Below are positions 18,545 to 27,578 of a stretch of 64,000 nt of DNA, in pieces. The notes beneath the pieces are model-generated. The model was not told the DNA's origin and did not search any database. It saw only the letters and a program-made list of their open reading frames with translations. The stretch covers positions 1 through 64,000 of the forward strand of contig JAQTYN010000010.1 of assembly GCA_028688275.1 (NCBI GenBank), in the 5' to 3' direction. The position numbers and the translations under genes were made by a program. The first letter of the stretch is position 1; each line of letters starts with the position of its first letter. The stretch comes from Gallionella sp. GTDB taxonomy: Bacteria; Pseudomonadota; Gammaproteobacteria; Burkholderiales; Gallionellaceae.

Positions 18545-18934
18545 TTACTGAATACCCGCTTCAGCTCTTGCCGCTTTAATGCCTGCAATCGCGCCTTCGA
18601 TACTGTCTGCATCTTGACTCGCGGCGTTGTATTTCAATGAGTCGTTTTTAATAATAATTTTGACCAGCGAGTTAAAATGTACCCGATAGGAAAAACGATA
18701 ATAGTTTTTGACCAAGTTCGTTCGATATTCTCCCCACACACTGATAATTTTGCTGCTCACCACCAAATCATCCAGCACAGAAATAGAATCCATTTTGCGG
18801 CCAAAGGGCGCGAGGTAATCCGTATATTGCTTGAACCATAGCTCGCAATCTTCTTGCGTTTCTATTCTCCAATGGGAGATGTTAATGACCACATCATTTT
18901 CCGCATCGTAGTGAAATTCTGCCGTTCCAGCCAT
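18545..18934 (-). CDS. Array A paralog 6
   Basis: 129 residues, ATG start with TAGGAG upstream. Core: AGTAEFHYDAENDVVINISHW (the usual P is S), TQEDCELWFKQYTDYLA, DSISVLDDLVV, VWGEYRTNLV and RFSYRVHFNSLVKI. It is nearly the same as the second domain of the fused copy upstream, especially from the linker on (KYNAASQDADSIEGAIAGIK). That points to a recent duplication. The gap to the fused gene is 29 nt. Confidence 0.82.
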   Translation of the reverse strand: MAGTAEFHYDAENDVVINISHWRIETQEDCELWFKQYTDYLAPFGRKMDSISVLDDLVVSSKIISVWGEYRTNLVKNYYRFSYRVHFNSLVKIIIKNDSLKYNAASQDADSIEGAIAGIKAARAEAGIQ

Positions 18935-18963
18935 GGCGTGTTTACTCCTAAAATTAAGCTGAT

Positions 18964-19758
18964 TTATCGAATGCCAGCTTCAAGCCTCGCGGCTTTAATC
19001 CCTGCAATCGCGCCTTCGATACTGTCCGCATCTTGACTTGCGGCGTTGTATTTGAATGCACCGCTTTTAATAATAATTTTAATCAATGAGTTCACATGTA
19101 CTCGATAGGAAAATCGAATATGCTCTTTCACCAAGGTCATTCGGTATTCCCCCCACACATTGATAATTTGACTGGTCACGGCAAAATCATCCAGCACCAT
19201 AACCAGATCCATTTTGCGACCAAAGGGCGTGAGATAATCCGTATATTGCTTGAGCCACACCTCACAATCTGCTGGGGTTTCTATCTTCCAATTGGGTATC
19301 GCAATCACCACATCATTTTCTGCATCGTATTGAAACTGTATCGTTCCCACTTCGGCATTTGTCCCGACAGATTGCAAGCCCTTTTCAAGCCGTGAAGCCG
19401 TAATGCCCGCAATCGCTTCCTCAACACTGTCAGCATCTTGGCTAATGACATTCGATTCGCGCGAACTGTTGGCAAGCAGCAGATTGAGGAGGCGATTTGA
19501 ATGCACCCGATAGGGTAAGCGAACATAGTTTCTCAACAAGTTAATGCGGTATTCTGCCCAGACATTGATGATATTGCTAGCAACGACAAAATTATCCAGC
19601 ACAAAAATCACATCGACTTTTCGACAAAATGGCGTGAGAAAATCCATGTACTGCTTGAACCACACATCACAATCTTCTCTGGATTCTATTTTCCAATTGG
19701 GCGTGGCAATCACGACATCTTGTTTCCAATCATATTGAAACTGCATTGTGCCTATCAC
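18964..19758 (-). CDS. Array A paralog 7: two-domain fusion
   Basis: 264 residues from a GTG at 19758 (AAGGA upstream), which aligns with the starts of the other copies; the track start at 19821 adds 21 unrelated residues. Domain 1 (about 1-130) begins IGTMQFQYDWKQDVVIATPN and contains VIFVLDNFVV (LDNF) and VWAEYRINLL (A for G). Domain 2 (about 138-264) begins VGTIQFQYDAENDVVIAIPN and has the full VLDDFAV and VWGEYRMTLV. The joining segment (RLEKGLQSVGTNAE) looks like a former tail and spacer read through in frame. It is the first gene of the array, so the promoter should lie upstream of 19758. Confidence 0.85.
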   Translation of the reverse strand: MIGTMQFQYDWKQDVVIATPNWKIESREDCDVWFKQYMDFLTPFCRKVDVIFVLDNFVVASNIINVWAEYRINLLRNYVRLPYRVHSNRLLNLLLANSSRESNVISQDADSVEEAIAGITASRLEKGLQSVGTNAEVGTIQFQYDAENDVVIAIPNWKIETPADCEVWLKQYTDYLTPFGRKMDLVMVLDDFAVTSQIINVWGEYRMTLVKEHIRFSYRVHVNSLIKIIIKSGAFKYNAASQDADSIEGAIAGIKAARLEAGIR

Positions 19759-20088
19759 AATAATATCCTTTATCAAAAAACATCCCCTCTCAACCAGAAG
19801 GGGAATACTTAAAATAAGCAACTATATACAATGTGGATATTACACAAACTCATGATTTTAGGCAATAACCCTGTAGAGTAAGTGGCTAGGGTGTCAGTGG
19901 ATTTAGCCTAGGGTAGTACTGATTAAATCTGTTCGCCCTAAGCTTGTCGATGAGGAATGATTTTAATCTACTGATTTAATTTAGTATTCCACTCATGGTT
20001 CAACTGGCTTACCACGAGCGGAAAATCAAATCAGCGTTTCCCTAGATAAAATGGCATAGGCCATGTTGATTCAACTCGCATCCTCTGT
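19759..20088. other. 330-bp gap upstream of array A, with one two-hairpin repeat
   Basis: No gene is seen. The part next to the array is AT-rich (19759-19860) and should contain its promoter. The rest is mainly the repeat at 19912-20045. Confidence 0.5.
19912..20045. repeat. Two-hairpin intergenic element, copy between array A and the gsp operon
   Basis: It starts ACTGATTAAATCTGTTCGCC and ends AAATCAAATCAGCGTTTCCC. The second core is changed (GGTTCAACTGGCTTACCACG), so this is a diverged copy. Confidence 0.82.
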
Positions 20089-20586
20089 TTACACCGTTAG
20101 GCTTTCCACAGTGATATTCAAGTTTTGTGCGGCTGTGTCAATAGCTTGCATCACCACGGCGGCAGCGTCATTGTTGGTATTAGCAGGCTGCCCTACCAAA
20201 ACAGCGGCTGAAAAAGTGCGCATCGCATCTAGATGACTGTCCTTATCCCGCAGCAAAGGGGGCGGGGCAATCACTTGAAAATACAATAATCCGTTGCGCA
20301 ACGAGACCGCGAGCAAATAAAACTTATCCTTATCACCAAAAAGTTGGAAATCTTTTACACTGAAAAATTGTGTATCGCACTCCCCTGACACGGGTTGATA
20401 GGTGGCAAACTGCTTAGCGATATGTTCCATAAAGGTCTGCGCGCCATTAAGTTGCGGTGCTAGGGTGATGTGATATTGCCCCACCCGTTGTATCACCAGC
20501 GGATGCTCCAACACAGGCGGCTTCACATGGCGTAAGGTCAACACGACCAAAATGGTGAGTATGGTGAGTACAGTCAGTTCGATCAT
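20089..20586 (-). CDS. Unassigned membrane-anchored protein at the end of the gsp operon
   Basis: 165 residues from the ATG at 20586, which has GGAAG upstream and starts a hydrophobic segment at once (MIELTVLTILTILVVLTL). The remainder is soluble and predicted alpha/beta (VIQRVGQYHITLAPQLNG, FFSVKDFQLFGDKDKFYLLAV). One N-terminal helix is expected to anchor it. I recognise no family. It starts 16 nt after gspN ends on the same strand, so co-transcription with the secretion operon is likely, but no gsp function is assigned. Confidence 0.7.
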   Translation of the reverse strand: MIELTVLTILTILVVLTLRHVKPPVLEHPLVIQRVGQYHITLAPQLNGAQTFMEHIAKQFATYQPVSGECDTQFFSVKDFQLFGDKDKFYLLAVSLRNGLLYFQVIAPPPLLRDKDSHLDAMRTFSAAVLVGQPANTNNDAAAVVMQAIDTAAQNLNITVESLTV

Positions 20587-20602
20587 ATAGCTTCCTTGCT
20601 GT

Positions 20603-21334
20603 TTAAAAACCGACCCGATATTGCCCCAACGCATTGGGCTGATTGCCCGTCAAATTCAACAAAGCGGAAAATTCGCTTTGGCGCGCGGGATCAGGCTTCA
20701 CACTACCTGAAAAACGAAAGTGGTCATGCGCTGCCCAACGTCCCGTGCCATTCACTTCCAACACGCCGCGCAAGGTGCTCAGATGCAATACGATGCCTTG
20801 CTCAGTCCCCGTGATGTCCACCAAATAATCCCCCAGTGGTTGCACGGGTAGTTTAATCGTACTCGCATCACGCCATTCGACGCGGGCTTTACCCTGCAAT
20901 CCGCCCTCAAATTGCCACGTCAACGCGGAAGTTTGTATCCTCACCTCGCCACCCCACCCATACGGCTCGGCCGTCGGGAAAGCCGTCGCCAACCATGCAA
21001 CGGGCAAAGTAAGCTGCGCATCTTGTATCTGCAAAGCTTGTCTGGTTAAACGTACTTTGGCATGGGAATCGCCAGCCCATGTCACGTCCACGCATGCAGT
21101 TGCCCAGAGCGCACACCCCGCATTGAGCGTCCACGCAAAATCTGTTAGGCGATACGTATCCACTTGCAACGCGCTGCTTTTACCCTGCCATAGCGTGCCG
21201 ACAGGGTCGATCAGTTGTATGCGTTGATGACTGAACTTCGCCAATGCCACCGCCGCCCAGTGGGCAGGTACGCTTATCAGCAAGAATATGCCGTACAGCC
21301 CCGCTGCGATCCACAGCTTACGACGCAGACTCAT
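20603..21334 (-). CDS. gspN: Type II secretion system protein N
   Basis: A 243-residue bitopic inner-membrane protein with one N-terminal helix (LWIAAGLYGIFLLISVPAHW). The body is the GspN type (VGTLWQGKSSALQV, LNAGCALWATACVDV, LGQYRVGF at the end). GspN is an accessory component of some T2SS, common in beta- and gammaproteobacteria. Its start overlaps the gspM stop (ATGA). Confidence 0.85.
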   Translation of the reverse strand: MSLRRKLWIAAGLYGIFLLISVPAHWAAVALAKFSHQRIQLIDPVGTLWQGKSSALQVDTYRLTDFAWTLNAGCALWATACVDVTWAGDSHAKVRLTRQALQIQDAQLTLPVAWLATAFPTAEPYGWGGEVRIQTSALTWQFEGGLQGKARVEWRDASTIKLPVQPLGDYLVDITGTEQGIVLHLSTLRGVLEVNGTGRWAAHDHFRFSGSVKPDPARQSEFSALLNLTGNQPNALGQYRVGF

Positions 21335-21816
21335 TCTTGAGAAACCGTCACTTGGATAGTCACCCGCCCGACTTGCGCGCTGCGGGTTATATCGCCTGCC
21401 ACCAAGTGCAGCCCTTGCTGGGTTTGCAGTAAATGCAGCCAGCGCAACCAGTCATCAAAAGCCACATTATCTAGAACCAGCATCGCGCTATGCTCCCCCG
21501 TAACATCGACTTTGAGCAAGGTCAGCCCCTGCGCCGTCGCACTGGTCGTGAGTACCTGCTGCAAGGGCAAAGTGGATCTTGCACCCGCCCCGACTTGGGC
21601 TTTCAGTCGTAACACTTCATCACGAGCCGTCTGCAACTGTGTCGCTTGTAGCCGCATACGCGGCAAGACTTCTTGTAACTTTTGCCGTTGCTGATGCAGC
21701 GGTAACCAAAGATAGGCATACAACAGTGCTATGACCAACACCCCACCGCCGCCCGCGATGATCCAGCGTTCGCGCGGCAACAAATTTTGCCAATAACGAG
21801 ACCAATCGAATTTCAT
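21331..21816 (-). CDS. gspM: Type II secretion system protein M
   Basis: 161 residues from the ATG at 21816, supported by a GGGAG and by the ATGA overlap with gspL. A short cytoplasmic start (MKFDWSRYWQNLLPRERW) is followed by one transmembrane helix (VLVIALLYAYLWLPLH) and a periplasmic coiled and ferredoxin-like region. GspM pairs with GspL in the inner-membrane platform. Confidence 0.88.
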   Translation of the reverse strand: MKFDWSRYWQNLLPRERWIIAGGGGVLVIALLYAYLWLPLHQQRQKLQEVLPRMRLQATQLQTARDEVLRLKAQVGAGARSTLPLQQVLTTSATAQGLTLLKVDVTGEHSAMLVLDNVAFDDWLRWLHLLQTQQGLHLVAGDITRSAQVGRVTIQVTVSQE

Positions 21817-22991
21817 CGACACTCCCACACTTTAAGCCTCACATTCATGCCTTCAGCTAACCACTCGGTTTGACAAGCAAGCTGACTCACTTGAGTATGC
21901 AACGATGCTAATACCGTTGCCGTCGGCAAGCTCAGCTCCAACTTTAGCACTTGATTTTCATAATTTATTTTTTGCAGTTGCGTGCCTTCTGCCATCTTCA
22001 ACAACGACGTGATTTTACCGAGCATAGGTAAAAAGTCCTGCGCATCGGCAATGCCTGCCGTCCGCCGCAAGGTCGCGAGTTGCCGTTCCATTTGCAAAGC
22101 AGGATCGACCACCACCGTGGCTTCAGGAAACGCCAGACGAAAGCTGGCTTCCATCTCTTGACGCAATTGACGTTGTTCGCGGCTGAGTCGCCAATAGTCT
22201 ATGCCCGTGCCGAGCAACTGCAACAAGATCATCGCCGCAGCCAACCACAACACGGGTTTGAGTTTAGGTAGCCAAGTCCAGTTAAACTGCTGCCGCGCAA
22301 AATCTCCTTGTAACAGGTCTAATGCCGATAACTCGCTGGGCGCGGATTGTGTACTTTTCACCACAGGGATGCCTAATTGCGCCGACCACACCGCAGTATC
22401 CAACGCCGAGTGGGTGTAAATCAGCAACTGTTTGGGCGGATGCGCGGCGACGGACTGACACAAGCATTGCAACGCAAAAGGAATCCCCTCGCCTTCCACC
22501 GCGCAACCTGCATATTCGCCTGTACGCACCAAGCCGCGCTGCCCATCCCACGTCATGACCCAACCTGCTTCAGGCAAAGCCAACAACAAGGTTTCAGGAA
22601 AAAAGTGTTGCACACGCAGACCTTCTGCCGTCAAGAAAGCCAGACTTTGCTGCATCCAGTGCTTATTCACCACCGCGACGGATCGCCGTCCGTCAGGCAA
22701 ATCTACACCCAAGGCAAAATGCACCGTATCCACCTCTACCGCCAGTTGATCTTCCACCACAAATGGTAATAGGCGACGGGCTTTTTCGCCCTTACTGGCA
22801 GGGAGCTTCACCGAAGTTAGCAGTACCACGGCCGCAGGGGCAACCGCCTGACACTGTTCCGCAACAGGCATATCCGCCAAGGGATCAAAGCCAGATTGCA
22901 CGGTATTACCCTTTGCATCCAACCGCTCCCATGCTAAACACGCCCCCAATTCAGGGAGAGATTCAGGCATCAAAATTCGCAAAATTGCCAC
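21813..22991 (-). CDS. gspL: Type II secretion system protein L
   Basis: 392 residues if started at the GTG at 22991, which has GGAG 6 nt upstream and gives the usual GspL opening (VAILRILMPESLPELGACLA). The track start at 23027 adds 12 residues. The cytoplasmic actin-like half (VVLLTSVKLPASKGEKARRL, LPFVVEDQLA) is followed by a transmembrane helix (LWLAAAMILLQLLGTGIDYW) and a periplasmic domain. GspL links the GspE ATPase, not encoded here, to GspM. Confidence 0.9.
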   Translation of the reverse strand: MAILRILMPESLPELGACLAWERLDAKGNTVQSGFDPLADMPVAEQCQAVAPAAVVLLTSVKLPASKGEKARRLLPFVVEDQLAVEVDTVHFALGVDLPDGRRSVAVVNKHWMQQSLAFLTAEGLRVQHFFPETLLLALPEAGWVMTWDGQRGLVRTGEYAGCAVEGEGIPFALQCLCQSVAAHPPKQLLIYTHSALDTAVWSAQLGIPVVKSTQSAPSELSALDLLQGDFARQQFNWTWLPKLKPVLWLAAAMILLQLLGTGIDYWRLSREQRQLRQEMEASFRLAFPEATVVVDPALQMERQLATLRRTAGIADAQDFLPMLGKITSLLKMAEGTQLQKINYENQVLKLELSLPTATVLASLHTQVSQLACQTEWLAEGMNVRLKVWECR

Positions 22992-23060
22992 TATGTACTC
23001 CAACAAAATCCATCGGGTGAACATCACCCAAACTGCTCGCAGCCCTTAAAGAAGCTCGAA

Positions 23061-23182
23061 ATAAATCATCCGTTCGCCCTGAGCTTGTCGAAGGGCTCGT
23101 AAAACACAGAGATTTATCATTATTGAATCCGATCATGGTTCGACAAGCTCACCACGAGCGGATTAAATCTGCGTTTCCTTAG
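23061..23182. repeat. Two-hairpin intergenic element between gspK and gspL
   Basis: It contains CGTTCGCCCTGAGCTTGTCG with AAGGGCTCG, then GGTTCGACAAGCTCACCACG and the right end GATTAAATCTGCGTTTCCTT. It lies in the only long gap of the gsp operon, so transcription of gspL-M-N must pass or restart here. Confidence 0.85.
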
Positions 23183-23183
23183 C

Positions 23184-24131
23184 TTACATCTGCTTAATCC
23201 ATAACAACTTCGGCCAGCCCATGCCATTACGTTGCAATAAAGCCTGTTCTCGTACCACTGCCGTGCCATATTGTGCCTGACTTGAGACCAAAAAATATCG
23301 ACTACCGTAGTCCAGCGAGGCATCCGTTGTTTGCATCGGCAAGTTTGGGAAACGCTTCCATAAATCTTGTTTATCCTGTATCGGTCGAGACTGACGCGCC
23401 AACACAATCGCATTGGCATCGCTCCAACTACCATTATCCAAGATTGCTGCCAACACCGTTGCCGAAGCAGTATTGACATTCACCGCCGTGCGATCGGGTA
23501 AAGCGGTCACAAAGGGACGCAATTGCGCGATGATTTTGGCATTAAAGCCTTTAACGTGATACAGCTCATCGACATCAACCAACCAGCGATTACCCGCACG
23601 ATACGGCGGCTCTTGCTGCAAATACTCGCCATCTTCCGCGCCGCCAGGATAGGTGACGACGCTATCGGTATCCATCCAATCTACCAACCCATTCGCCAAT
23701 TCGGTGGGCAATTGCAAGGTGGTCAACAACCGCTGAAAACGCGCCACATCAACAGGATAAGCAGCCCCCCCCCACATCAAATTATTTAAATTAAACAAGG
23801 CTTGCTGGTCATCAATTCGCCCACCAACTTGCCCCCCATCGGTTTGCTGCGGCACCACCACCGTTGCCCACAGTTCGGAAGTGTCATCGACTACACCACG
23901 CATCGCATCATCTGCCAATATCGCTCGTCCCCAATCCACCGCCGCCCGCGCCAACAATTCCGCTTGCGCGCGTCCCTTGAGATTTTCCATTTGCTGAATA
24001 CGCACTTGATTTTGCGCCGCCAGATAAGTCGCCACACTCGCCACCAGTGCCACGATCAGGATAGCAGTTATCAATGCCACGCCACGTTGGCGCATCACAA
24101 TGTGCGAGCAAGGGGGACAGTATGCCTTCAT
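23184..24131 (-). CDS. gspK: Type II secretion system minor pseudopilin K
   Basis: About 315 residues from the ATG at 24131, which overlaps the gspJ stop as ATGA; a start at the ATG at 24095 (MRQRGVALITAIL) is also possible. The prepilin-type segment is RQRGVALITAILIVALVASV, followed by a large globular domain with the GspK Ca-site region (LVDWMDTDSVVTYPGGAEDGEY) and NVNTASATVLAAIL. GspK forms the tip of the pseudopilus with GspI and GspJ. The first gene half is normal; the protein is complete. Confidence 0.9.
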   Translation of the reverse strand: MKAYCPPCSHIVMRQRGVALITAILIVALVASVATYLAAQNQVRIQQMENLKGRAQAELLARAAVDWGRAILADDAMRGVVDDTSELWATVVVPQQTDGGQVGGRIDDQQALFNLNNLMWGGAAYPVDVARFQRLLTTLQLPTELANGLVDWMDTDSVVTYPGGAEDGEYLQQEPPYRAGNRWLVDVDELYHVKGFNAKIIAQLRPFVTALPDRTAVNVNTASATVLAAILDNGSWSDANAIVLARQSRPIQDKQDLWKRFPNLPMQTTDASLDYGSRYFLVSSQAQYGTAVVREQALLQRNGMGWPKLLWIKQM

Positions 24132-24730
24132 TGGACGACAAATAGCCATTCGATATGCTCACCCGTCAGCAACACCAAATTCAACTTAACCGCCACAGGG
24201 GGAATAGGCTGTTGATTAGTCATCGGCCAACGATCATGCCAAGTCCCTGCAATGTCCAAATAGTTTGCTTTCAAACTGGCTGCCCCACTCAACACTTCAT
24301 CCACCATAGGACGGACACGCGGGGCTTGATCCAAACTGGTCCAACTAAGCATTTCGACTTTGTTACCGCGCAAACGATAGCCAAACCGCTGCAAACCTTG
24401 CAACCGTCCTGTTTGCCCCGCTAAGCCCATGCGGGTAAAGGACAACAGCGCATCATCTTCCCCGACAGGATTGGGTTCCCCCACCAAAGCCGCCACTTCC
24501 GTTCCCCAACTATTGCGTATCGGTCGATTAACCACGCGGCTTAAATCCTGCTGCAAGCGCACATACAAACGCGATAAGTCCTGCCATTTTTGCCCTTGTT
24601 GTGTAACTCGCTCACGGGTATCTAACATCATGGTCAAGCCCCGAAAAGCCATGACCGACACCAACGCGAAAATCGCCAGTGCCACCAGCACTTCTAACAA
24701 GGTAAAACCGCGAATAGGGTGTTTGAACAT
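24128..24730 (-). CDS. gspJ: Type II secretion system minor pseudopilin J
   Basis: 200 residues. Prepilin leader and helix RGFTLLEVLVALAIFALVSV with Glu at +5. The later motif FRGLTMMLDTRERV and QGLQRFGYRLRG match GspJ. It overlaps the gspI stop by one base and gspK by four. Confidence 0.93.
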   Translation of the reverse strand: MFKHPIRGFTLLEVLVALAIFALVSVMAFRGLTMMLDTRERVTQQGQKWQDLSRLYVRLQQDLSRVVNRPIRNSWGTEVAALVGEPNPVGEDDALLSFTRMGLAGQTGRLQGLQRFGYRLRGNKVEMLSWTSLDQAPRVRPMVDEVLSGAASLKANYLDIAGTWHDRWPMTNQQPIPPVAVKLNLVLLTGEHIEWLFVVQ

Positions 24731-25104
24731 TATTTTTGGGCGGGCAAATAGGCGACCAAATCGGCGTAAGCGTAGTTGGGAGAACCAGGCGCAAACACCC
24801 GAATTTCGACACGACGAAAGTTAGGATTGGGCGTGCCGCTAATCACTTCTTCCCAGCCCAAGGTAAAACCAGCCTGTTCCACTTCACCATTACTGGTTCC
24901 GATAGGCGCGAAGAGGGGAGAAGCGCGCAAGACCACAATACGATTTTCTGCGACCCAGTGCGCGACGATACGCTGACGTACTTGCATTGCGGTGTCCACT
25001 GAAATACCCGCAATCCGCCCCGCTGCCGTCAAGGCAATTGCCAGTATCGCCAAAGCAATCAACACCTCCAGCAAGGTAAAGCCGCGTGATTTACAGACGA
25101 ACAT
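24730..25104 (-). CDS. gspI: Type II secretion system minor pseudopilin I
   Basis: 124 residues. Leader and helix SRGFTLLEVLIALAILAIAL, then the GspI signature HWVAENRIVVLR. It overlaps the 3' end of gspH by 14 nt. Confidence 0.93.
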   Translation of the reverse strand: MFVCKSRGFTLLEVLIALAILAIALTAAGRIAGISVDTAMQVRQRIVAHWVAENRIVVLRASPLFAPIGTSNGEVEQAGFTLGWEEVISGTPNPNFRRVEIRVFAPGSPNYAYADLVAYLPAQK

Positions 25105-25588
25105 CTTTTTCCACCCAGACCCGCCCAGCCAAATTCCCCACGATGCGCCGTTGCTGCTGTTTGAGTACTAATACAATCTCAAACGCCGTCCCCACTCCCG
25201 ATGAGGTGAACAACAACTTTTCGTTTAACGGCACGGGTTGATGCTGAATAGACACACTCATCACGCGCATTTCTGCGGGCAGGTCACGCGCGCGCAGTGT
25301 TTCTATCGCCCGCTGCTCCACCCAATCACCTTTCTCATTTTGCTGACTAAAGAGATAGCCCTGTGGCGAGACCGACCAAGCCAAAGACAAACTGCGTGTG
25401 GCGGCAGTGTCATGAGCGAGTTCCAGCAACAACGCCAAACGTGCCGCCTCATCGTCGACCATTTGTCGGTCATCAGGCATTAAATTGACGCGGGCGATGG
25501 CGAGTATGATGCCAATCACCACCACCACCACCATGATTTCAATCAGGGTAAACCCTTGCGATGCGGCGCGCGAACGGGAAGCAATCAC
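25091..25588 (-). CDS. gspH: Type II secretion system minor pseudopilin H
   Basis: 165 residues from a GTG at 25588 (AGGAA at good spacing). Leader and helix [20 protein letters not shown], then DDEAARLALLLELAHDTAA, as in GspH. It starts 9 nt after gspG. Confidence 0.9.
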   Translation of the reverse strand: MIASRSRAASQGFTLIEIMVVVVVIGIILAIARVNLMPDDRQMVDDEAARLALLLELAHDTAATRSLSLAWSVSPQGYLFSQQNEKGDWVEQRAIETLRARDLPAEMRVMSVSIQHQPVPLNEKLLFTSSGVGTAFEIVLVLKQQQRRIVGNLAGRVWVEKDVRL

Positions 25589-25597
25589 GCGCTTTTC

Positions 25598-26035
25598 CTA
25601 CAAACTCCAAGAACCAATATCTGCATCCCCACCTTCGCCGCCAGACACCCCATCTGCGCCATAGCTGAAAATATCAATTTCGCCATGCAACCCTGGGCTG
25701 AGATACAAATAGGTGTGACCCCACGGGTCTTTCGGTAATCTCTCCACATAGCCGCCCGTTTTCCAATTCGATGGAATCGGTGCCGTCGTCGGCTTTTGCT
25801 GCAAGGCTTGCAAGCCCTGTTCAGTCGTTGGATAGCGTTGATTATCCAAACGATAAAGTTTCAAGGCTTGACTCAACGCTTGAATATCCTGCTTGGCTGC
25901 TACGATGCGCGCTTCATCAGGTTTTCCCATCACTTTAGGCACTACCAATGCCGCCAATACGCCCAAAATGACGACAACAACCATAATCTCAATCAGCGTA
26001 AAACCTCGCTGACGCATGTTATTCAGTTGATTCAT
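25598..26035 (-). CDS. gspG: Type II secretion system major pseudopilin G
   Basis: 145 residues from the ATG at 26035 (GGAG 8 nt upstream). Leader and helix [20 protein letters not shown], then [17 protein letters not shown] and the C-terminal Ca-binding region [20 protein letters not shown], all typical of GspG. It is the first gene of this gsp run. gspC, D, E and F are not in the window and must lie elsewhere if the system works. Confidence 0.95.
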   Translation of the reverse strand: MNQLNNMRQRGFTLIEIMVVVVILGVLAALVVPKVMGKPDEARIVAAKQDIQALSQALKLYRLDNQRYPTTEQGLQALQQKPTTAPIPSNWKTGGYVERLPKDPWGHTYLYLSPGLHGEIDIFSYGADGVSGGEGGDADIGSWSL

Positions 26036-26061
26036 TGACTTTCTCCACATTAAGCTAGCTC

Positions 26062-26268
26062 ACGATAGGATTCCCTCGCCCGTTTACGGGAGAGGGTAAT
26101 TTCGGGTGCATTCCCTCTCCCCCTACCCCAGGAATTTAAGTCGCCCTTCTCGTTCGTCCTTTCTCCCGTTTGCGGGAGAGAGTTAGAGAGAGGGGGCTAG
26201 GGGGAGAGGGCTAGGATAAATTTGCCCTCTCCCCCAGCCCCTCTCCCACGCGTGGGAGAGGGGAGCAT
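26062..26268. repeat. Cluster of C-rich palindromic repeats between gspG and icd
   Basis: Several CCCTCTCCC/GGGAGAGGG stretches in both directions occur in about 200 bp, including CCCGTTTACGGGAGAGGG, CCCGTTTGCGGGAGAGAG and a CCCACGCGTGGGAGAGGGGA hairpin. It seems to be at least two inserted copies of the element. Confidence 0.78.
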
Positions 26269-26269
26269 G

Positions 26270-27508
26270 TTACATCTTCGCCACAACCGCTTCGCCAAAG
26301 GCCGAGCAAGATATTTGTTCCGCACCTTCCATCAATCGTGCAAAGTCATAGGTCACGGTTTTAGCACCAATCGCGCCTTCAATGCCTTTCACCACCAAGT
26401 CGGCCGCGTCTCCCCAACCCATGTGACGCAACATCATTTCGGCAGACAAAATCAATGAACCTGGATTCACGTAATCTTTGCCTGCATATTTCGGTGCCGT
26501 GCCGTGGGTGGCTTCAAACATCGCCACGGTATCGGACAAATTCGCGCCTGGGGCAATACCAATACCGCCCACTTCTGCTGCCAATGCGTCGGAAATATAG
26601 TCACCATTCAAATTCAGGGTCGCAATCACGTCGTATTCGGCTGGGCGCAACAAAATTTGTTGCAAGAATGCGTCCGCGATCACGTCTTTGATGATGATGC
26701 CATTGGGCAATTTCAACCATGGACCACCGTCAATTTCCACGCCGCCGAATTCACGTTTAGCGATGTCGTAACCCCAATTTTTGAAGCCACCTTCGGTGAA
26801 CTTCATGATGTTGCCTTTGTGTACCAACGTTACGGACGCACGGTTGTGGTCAATCGCATACTGAATCGCACGGCGTACCAAGCGTTCTGTCCCTTCGGTC
26901 GAAACAGGTTTAATACCAATCGCAGATGTTTCTGGGAAACGAATTTTGGTCACACCCATTTCATTTTGCAAAAATGCGATCACTTTTTTAGCTTCGGGTG
27001 AACCCGCCGCCCATTCGATGCCCGCGTAAATATCTTCGGTATTCTCACGGAAAATCACCATATCGACTTTGTGCGGTTCTTTGACAGGGGTCGGTACACC
27101 CGTAAACCAGCGCACAGGGCGCAGGCAAACGTACAAATCCAACATTTGACGTAGTGCGACGTTCAATGAGCGAATCCCGCCAGAAATCGGCGTGGTTAAT
27201 GGCCCTTTGATCGACACCACATATTCGCGCACGGCTTGCACGGTTTCTTCGGGCAACCACGTATCGTTGCCATATACCTTCACGGCTTTTTCACCCGCAT
27301 AGACTTCCATCCACTCGATTTTCTTTGCGCCGCCGTAAGCTTTAGCCACTGCCGCATCCACCACACGGCGCATCGGAGGGGTAATATCCACGCCCGTACC
27401 ATCGCCTTCGATGAAGGGAATAATGGGATGGTCAGGCACATTCAAGGTGTGATCTGCATTAACGGTAATTTTGCTGCCTTGAGCGGGGACTGTGATGTGC
27501 TGGTACAT
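26270..27508 (-). CDS. icd: Isocitrate dehydrogenase (NADP+)
   Basis: A 412-residue TCA-cycle enzyme converting isocitrate to 2-oxoglutarate and CO2. Substrate site [13 protein letters not shown], with the regulatory Ser near residue 110, is present, as are [28 protein letters not shown] and the cofactor region [16 protein letters not shown] with NADP-type residues. The length and start ([11 protein letters not shown]) are as in the dimeric E. coli-type enzyme. GGAG lies before the ATG. Confidence 0.97.
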   Translation of the reverse strand: MYQHITVPAQGSKITVNADHTLNVPDHPIIPFIEGDGTGVDITPPMRRVVDAAVAKAYGGAKKIEWMEVYAGEKAVKVYGNDTWLPEETVQAVREYVVSIKGPLTTPISGGIRSLNVALRQMLDLYVCLRPVRWFTGVPTPVKEPHKVDMVIFRENTEDIYAGIEWAAGSPEAKKVIAFLQNEMGVTKIRFPETSAIGIKPVSTEGTERLVRRAIQYAIDHNRASVTLVHKGNIMKFTEGGFKNWGYDIAKREFGGVEIDGGPWLKLPNGIIIKDVIADAFLQQILLRPAEYDVIATLNLNGDYISDALAAEVGGIGIAPGANLSDTVAMFEATHGTAPKYAGKDYVNPGSLILSAEMMLRHMGWGDAADLVVKGIEGAIGAKTVTYDFARLMEGAEQISCSAFGEAVVAKM

Positions 27509-27578
27509 AGTTCAACTTCTCCGAAGAAATAGAAAGGATTACGGTAATATCGCCGCTGAAAAATCACTGAGGACTGTA

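Larger units (their letters stand above)
16035..19758 (-). repeat. Array A: seven tandem paralogous genes, eight domain copies
   Basis: Seven minus-strand genes in a row encode one ~130-residue domain type, the last with two domains fused. Shared pattern: (F/Y)D..NDVVI..P.W.IET..DC..W..QY..YF, then R..D.I.VLDDF.V.S.I..VWGEYR, then RFSYRV...LV.I, and a C-terminal (A)DS(I/V)..AI..I.A.R...GI. Two subgroups are visible: copies at 16476, 16906 and 17527 (PNPE-like linker before the last helix), and the rest (SQDADS linker). Six of the seven genes keep a recognisable ribosome site. Dispersed repeats have inserted in two gaps (17320-17526 and 18329-18544). Confidence 0.9.
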
